DNA of 64,000 nt from Pestalotiopsis fici W106-1 (taxonomy: Eukaryota > Ascomycota > Sordariomycetes > Amphisphaeriales > Sporocadaceae). The stretch spans positions 53,301 to 117,300 of the forward strand of contig NW_006917106.1 in NCBI RefSeq assembly GCF_000516985.1, given 5' to 3'. Made by a program: the position numbers and the translations under genes. The notes beneath the pieces were generated by a model. The model made no database searches. It worked only from the letters and a program-made list of their open reading frames with translations, and was not told the origin of the DNA. Below are positions 58,150 to 64,000 of the stretch, one piece after another; the stretch's first letter is position 1; the number at the start of each line of letters is the position of its first letter.

Positions 58150-59855
58150 TTACTCATTCTCTCTCTCGTCGTCGGTTGACTGTCTCATGATAATCAACGA
58201 TGGCGTCGAGTCCTTGGTCGAGTCTGTCGGCATTCTTTGATCAATGTATCTGCTCGATCTCTGGACCGATAGCTCTCGCATGACAAAAATCGTGTTTCCC
58301 TCGTGTACGATGGCCTTCTCAGCCTCTTTAAGCTGCACGTCGGCGTCGAGGTCGTCATTACTCGAGTCTGGACGGTGTGGCAACGTCTTCATAAGGTCGG
58401 GCCTTTCCGCATAGATGCGCGGCTGGTAGCCCATGCGTGGCGTGGGTAGTTCCGGAGGATAGACTTGCGTCTTCTTCTTTGGCTGGCGAATGGTCTTGAT
58501 CCAACTGATCAAGGCGAAATACCTTTCACGCATGTATCTGCGGAAGGCGGTAGTTGTGCCAAAAACCAAGAAAAGCGCAATGCCCGGGAGGTTGCCCGGG
58601 ATGAATAGTAGTAGCGACTTGCGTGCTTTCTCTACACTAAAGTCGGGCTCGGGGATTGCTAGGCGATCCTCAAAGTTGCCAATGGACAGTTGTTGGAATA
58701 GGGTTGCGGTCGCCTGGAATATACTGCATTGCACCAAGTTAGAGTGAACATTGGCCTCCTCCAAAACAAAAGTAATCAAGCAAGCAACGTACCATAAGAA
58801 AAAGAAAGCGGCAGTGAAGCGTGTCATGATCCATCTATCGTAAATGACCCTGTTTCTCTTGGGCTTTGTGGCTCTCGAAAATCTGCTGTATCTGCTGCCG
58901 GCCTGCGAGCTGCTGGTTTGCGACTCTGGGTCTGTCGAGGCTCCTTGACCAGCATCAAAGCGCAGCAACTTCCTGCGGCTGTAGATGTAGCGACCGAGGA
59001 TCACTAGCATGAGTATCGAGCCAAGGCCCATAGCAAGACCCACTGTAGAGATATCAGCAAATGCCAGGGAAACCCTTTGATCCATATAAAGATAGTCCAA
59101 AGCTTACAAGGTATGTCAGTGATAACCGTAAAGACGAGTGGGTCTTTTTGTACTGGAGGTGCCCGCAGCAGCAGAATGATGATCAGTGGGATAATTACGG
59201 CAGTTATCTTTCCTGCAGCATTGACCCTCCGCAGTATTCTTCGGGTTGTGCCTTTGTGGAGAAGCCCGTAGACGGATTGAGCAAGCTCAGACGCCCTGTT
59301 GCTTTATTAGAACCGATGCGTTACTTCCGGGCCACTGCGGCGACAAGAAAGAACAAATGAGATCACATACCACCACAATATTAGAAGTGACATTGTCTGA
59401 TAGCAGTAAAACTCTGGGTTGTATTAGCATAAACTCATAGTCCTCTCGCGTTTGACCTACGTATGTAGTACAGGATGAGATCCATGCCTGTAGACCCATT
59501 GGCCACGCGTGCATCTGGACTGAACGGATCCTTTACTCTTGCTTCATATTGTTGGATTTCGACGTCTCGATAGAATGCAATGACGTGTATTTGCTGAATT
59601 ATCGAAGCCGCCGTGCTCAGCAGAGTAAAGTATGCCAGCAGGGCAACATCTAGCAGAAATGAGTAAGTGAGATCCAATCAATGTCATGACACATCTGGGC
59701 TAGCAGGAAGAGTGCGAGTGGACCTTACATGATCGACTTTCATTATGGACAAAGGTTAGCCAAATAACCATGGAGGAGCTCACGATGCTGGCGCAAGCAA
59801 AGATGACCGACGCCGCGGCGACTCCCTCCGCCCCCTCCGGTAATTGAGTTCCCAT
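58150..59855 (-). CDS. Seven-transmembrane, GPCR-like membrane protein
   Basis: A six-exon model (59855-59729, 59649-59461, 59413-59371, 59301-59108, 59042-58793, 58723-58150) closes in frame at 458 residues. Hydrophobic helices: VAAASVIFACASIVSSSMVIW, YVALLAYFTLLSTAASII, MSLLILW, ITAVIIPLIIILLL, LGLAMGLGSILMLVILG, FTAAFFFLCIFQATATLF, and SLLLFIPGNLPGIALFLVF, i.e. seven. After helix 5 there is a long Ser/Gln/Arg-rich loop, and after helix 7 a 130-residue polar tail, the usual shape of fungal receptor-like proteins. No known receptor class was recognised. Exon borders were chosen by consensus and frame. The last intron (69 nt) is open in frame, so its removal is a judgement. Confidence 0.7.
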
Positions 59856-62738
59856 GTTATCGGTCGAGCATATTATACGTGGCTGGTAAGTTCTCCTTAA
59901 ACGCACTCTCGCTGGTATAGCACGATTAATGAGAGCCGGTACAAGAAGACCCAAAACTGCTTGATTGGGGGGCCAGCGCAGCAGATGCGAGGGAGATATA
60001 TATGCCCATGAGCTCTCAAGGGACACAAGGATTCTTCATATCGGCCTGCCCATTCAGACGAGGCGTTGGGATGCACCCGCACTTGCATGGCCACGAGGGA
60101 TGGCTGTTATCTGCGTGGCCATTGCGGACGGAAGAGTCGATTTCTTGCATGGAGGGCTCAGACAAAAAGCCCGACCACCTCAAACAGTTGTATGATGTGT
60201 CAGAGCACATGTCGGTCTATGTACGAGCATCGCTTGCCTCGCTCAAGAATGAAATTATTGCCACACTGTTGGTGCATATCAAGGTCGATGCTACGGACGC
60301 AAGTGCTGCATCTGGACTTACACGAGCGGCCTTTTTCATGCGCGCGCCGAGCGTCTTGACATTGATTTGAGAGAGCAAAGCTGCACGTGCATCGGACGAA
60401 AGCTTGGCTCCGCACGACTATTTGACCAATCGATTGAGCTGCTGGCGGTGGGCTGGGTACGACCCGAGCTCAGAGGCCCTTGCGTATCTTGACTGCTTAG
60501 GTATGGAACATTCATATATTCTCGGTTGATGAACCGAGGCGCGGAGAGCTTAGTAGATATCGAGCGACCAGTGCATCCTACCTAATCCAGGGCTGGCGAT
60601 GCCTTGGATTCTTGAGTAATGTCATCCCCTCGTGCGCATTGCCCAGCATACAGATCAGACTGGACACGGATTGATAAGAATGGATCGATGAATTGATCAA
60701 GACTGGGGAAACCCTCAGACTCCAAAAAGCAGCTGGGGCTCTTTGGAGAAACCACCTCCCTCTGGGCTTCTCCGACCTTGCCCGAAATAGTGGTCGGAGT
60801 CGGATGGATTCTATTTTGAGGCTCGCTGCTTTGAAACGCCATCCATCTCTTGTCCTAGGACTTGTAAACTAAGAAGAAACAACAATAAAGAAACGACATC
60901 GGCGTAATCTCGTAGCTGGAAATCCCCATGGCCAATTCGAGTCTGTGGAAAACGCCATGGGAGAAAGATCCCCGCCGCACAGACCGCGAATCCGTCATGA
61001 AGGTGGGATGACAGGCAGGTTTATTGGCGCAAGCGCCTGTGGCAGTTGCCGAGTGGGAGGCATACTTGTTCGGTCCCTTATCTGATTCTAGCAAGGCGTC
61101 CTGTTGTGGCCGCGAGCCATGAGGCATCTGTTGCCTCGAATTTCCAACTTTCAAACAACAAAGAGGCGCTGGAGCACGAGGAATAGAGAATCTTGTATGC
61201 GCTATGATGCTCTTTGGCTGAGCAGCGCCGCCCCTCCCCCTCTTGTCCTTGGTTCTCTGCTTCCTAAACCCTAAAACTCCCCCTCTCTGCGGCGGCCGTT
61301 GGCAACGGTTGCGGGGGGGGAAATAAAAAAAAGGCTCAGCGCTCCACCGCGTGGGGGGACAGAGGGGGGATGAACGGACGATGCCGTACCCAAGTATGTC
61401 TGTACTTTGCAGATACTATGTAAGGACTACCAGGAAGGTAGAAAGTAGTAGGTAGTAAGTTGTCAACACACTCAAAACAAGAAGTTTTCCAATATGAGAA
61501 AGCTCAACAGCCCATACCTAGAGTCAATGCAACATCATGCTTTTAAAGTGCGTCGTATTAATCCCTTGGGTGGTGGGATTGATCCAATTGAATGATGCGT
61601 TGCCCTGATCGATACCCACCATATTATAGCAACATCATGGTCAAGAGCACATAAAAACAATATAGTAATTTCGGACTGGCGGACTGGTGTGGTGATTTTT
61701 CCAGGCGTTCATGCCACGTAATCTCTGCGCCCGTGTACCTAGGCACAAACAGGAATCGCGCCGTCGAAATGAAGACAATTCGAACCGTCAATGTATTCTT
61801 GTTGTAGACTCGGTGCAGGTATCTCGGATGCGCAGGCGATTGGGCGTAAACGAAGAGCTACTGTAGAACCAGCAAGCTCACAGTCGCAATACTGGTACAC
61901 AACTTTACTGATCAACTTTAACACAAAAGAAGGCTCTTTCCGGCCTTGAAAAAGCCGCTTTCTTGCGAGGAAATGTCATGACATGGCTATCATGATTGCC
62001 ACAGAGGTGGACCTGCAGCAATACACGGTATTGCTTGCAGGTGGTGACCCCAGTGCGACTGCCGGCGTAGATGTAGACGTGCGTGCTGAGCCTCGTCATG
62101 CCTGCACAATATACCTACATACCTACCAACCTATTGTGGATTGAATCTCTCAAAGCCTTAAATATCTGCAGAGATCTATTTCCAAGCCTGATCAAACATG
62201 GCCCAGATCTTCATGGTCGACTTTTGACCAAGCCAAGCTTTGACTTATGGAGAAAACTACAGATTACTACCTACATACCGACCTGGTAAGTACCCACCGT
62301 CCGGCACGAGGATCGAGAGCCGCCAATCCCTGGAGAAACTTACACAGTACTCGATGCTCTGATAGAGTCAAAGCGCTATTAATATTTAACGGATATACCG
62401 ATGGTATATTTCGATGCGGAGACGGAGCTCATGATAAAGTGCGACAAACGTGCAATTGTATTTCCCGAGCATTCCACCCCAACGCACGTGGAGCATACAT
62501 AGTATGTGACGAATATCAAGCTCACGAAGAGTGCTTGTGCCATATCCTTGATGCATGCAGAGATTACAAGTCGCCTGCTGGGGGATAGTTTGGAAATTAT
62601 AAATGGCCACCCAGTCAACATTATTGATGATGATGGCTGCGCAACCATCTCTCCATCATGTTGGCTGTAGTATGCTCCATCACATGACGGGCATCGACGT
62701 GTTGATTTCGAGGTTGAAGCCCGTAACATTGGACATGC
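59856..62738. other. Long intergenic region
   Basis: Nearly 2.9 kb without a supported gene. It holds several short frames, a G-rich/C-rich stretch near 61230-61370, and TAGG-type words near 61430-61460 and 62100. Confidence 0.4.
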
Positions 62739-64000
62739 CTACGGTCCAAAAGAAAACTCCTCGGGAATCTCTAGGCTAAGTACGATGGCCAAGTCGGATG
62801 GACGCGAACTAGTCCCAACTGCGATCTCGTGTACTCCCTTCTCAACTCTCCAGCAGTAACCTCCCTCATCCTTTGACCGATCGTCCCAATACGCTGCTGC
62901 ATCTCTACCGAACCCCATCTCAACAGCTTTTTCCTCACCGGGGTGTAACTTTACCTTCTCGAAAGCGACCAAGGCTTTACGTGGCCGGCTGTTGTCTTTG
63001 CTCGCATGCGGCGGCGAAAGATAGACTTGAATCACCTGTGATCCAATCCTTGAACCTGTGTTTCTGATCGTGACAAGAACAACTATTGTGTCGATTGGGC
63101 AGTTTACTAATTGTCCCGCGACTTTGACGTCCAAGATATCGAAGGATGTATAGCCAAGCCCAAACCCAAATGGAAATCGCACTTCCTTCTCGGTATCGTA
63201 GTGGTGGTCAAAATGTCGATATCCGACGTTGACACCCTCGACATACTCGACTTGGCGCGACTCGTAGCTGTCGAGACCAAAATTCCCGTAGCAAGCTGTG
63301 TGCTCGTATTTTTTGGGCCATGACACAGGCAGTTTGCCGCTTGGGTTAACGTCTCCGAGTATGACATCAAGAATAGAATTGCCAGTCTCCTGACCCGCAT
63401 ACCAACCCTGCATCAATGCGGCAACATCGTCAATCCAGGGAAGTTCCACAGGTACACCGGTGGTGATCACGACAATGGTATTGGGGTTTGCCCTAGCCAC
63501 TCCTGCAACAAGGCGATCCTGTGACCCATTGGCCGGAAGACACATGGACTGGAGGTCTTGGCCCTCTGTCTCCCACTGCACTGTATTGCCGACGAAACAT
63601 ATCGCAAGGTCAGCCTCCTTGGCCAGGGATATCGCTTCATCATACAGACTCGCCTCCATCTCTTCCTGATACACTAGGCCCAAGTGGGCAGAGATCTGAC
63701 CTTGCAGAAGGGAGAGCTCAGAATTGTTCACTTGGGATGGGACCGTTTCTACGACAATCTCGTATGACTTTTCGGAACAAAACTCATACTGAAATCGGTG
63801 CTCCTCGTGCACTCCCACTATTGAGCCGAAAAGTGTTAGCTTTTTAATCTTTTTTTGGATTGTGTCCAATTTACATCAAGTGCTAGAGCTGCGGGGAACG
63901 AGTAGGAATCTATTTCCCGAGGCAACATATGGGACTGGGAGACCAGCTCTTCAAGGTTGACTCTTCCAGGAGAGCATGTGACGACAAAAGGGGGGGGGGG
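62739..64000 (-). CDS. GH3 beta-glucosidase, 3' part, truncated by window end
   Basis: The last exon reads from about 63839 to the stop at 62739 and encodes the C-terminal part of a GH3 enzyme: the end of a PA14-like insert (LFGSIVGVHEEHRFQYEF), then DLAICFVGNT-WETEGQD, where the C-terminal acid/base Glu usually lies, VVITTGVPVELPW, GWYAGQETGNSILDVILGD, PSGKLPVSWP, and FPFGFGLGYTSF. A fibronectin-III-like domain closes the protein. The catalytic Asp nucleophile domain is outside the window. The structure of the upstream 160 bases is unclear: a frame with NLEELVSQS is open, but its junction to the last exon is not settled. The window ends in a run of G. It may act intracellularly on oligosaccharides, since many PA14-type GH3 enzymes lack a signal peptide. 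Confidence 0.85.

Noticed and set aside
1..64000. CRISPR arrays, bacterial operons, ribosome binding sites, transposons with terminal repeats
   Set aside because: The sequence is fungal nuclear DNA. No arrays of spaced repeats, transposase or reverse-transcriptase motifs, or long terminal repeats were found by eye.

Overview
The window reads as nuclear DNA of a filamentous ascomycete, probably a Sordariomycete and perhaps Hypocreales. Evidence: short introns (about 50-120 nt) with GTANGT-like donors, CTAAC-like branch points and YAG acceptors; fungus-specific families (Zn2Cys6/MHR regulator, fungal rhodopsin-like 7TM protein, toxD-like reductase, fungal isocyanide synthase); a tRNA-Gly(GCC); and many scattered TAGGTA/TACCTA words between genes. 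A run of exactly 100 N at 6564-6663 is a scaffold gap. Gene models were spliced by hand; all complete multi-exon models close in frame, but they are predictions.

Layout. 1-18 kb is gene-poor: the end of a membrane transporter, a small IATP-like protein, an SDR, a 7TM rhodopsin-like protein, a toxD-like medium-chain reductase, a secreted CAP protein and a second SDR. 18-27 kb holds a large low-complexity BTB protein, a flavin monooxygenase and a 752-residue membrane protein of unknown function. 27.8-37.8 kb looks like a small specialised-metabolism locus: an MCT-like MFS transporter, a phenol-hydroxylase-type FAD monooxygenase, a fused isocyanide synthase/2-oxoglutarate dioxygenase (DIT1/PvcA + TauD) and an NAD-dependent epimerase-like reductase. 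AT-rich, apparently gene-free DNA with one tRNA-Gly follows.

40.4-53.2 kb is a compact six-gene cluster: Zn2Cys6 regulator, ACMSD-type amidohydrolase, cytochrome P450, Baeyer-Villiger monooxygenase (BVMO), SDR and alpha/beta-hydrolase. The upstream regions of these genes each contain two copies of the same palindrome, CGG-N7-CCG (eight in about 2.4 kb, where about 0.6 is expected by chance), so the cluster is very likely one regulon driven by its own regulator. Four of the enzymes have a putative membrane anchor. The enzyme order suggests hydroxylation, oxidation to a ketone, Baeyer-Villiger insertion and ester cleavage of a lipophilic substrate, with a decarboxylation or ring hydrolysis step. 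No PKS, NRPS or terpene synthase lies in the window, so the cluster may tailor or degrade a compound rather than build it from scratch.

55-64 kb holds a GH12 glycanase with a long Ser/Thr-rich N-terminal extension, a GPCR-like 7TM protein, and the 3' part of a GH3 beta-glucosidase that runs off the window.
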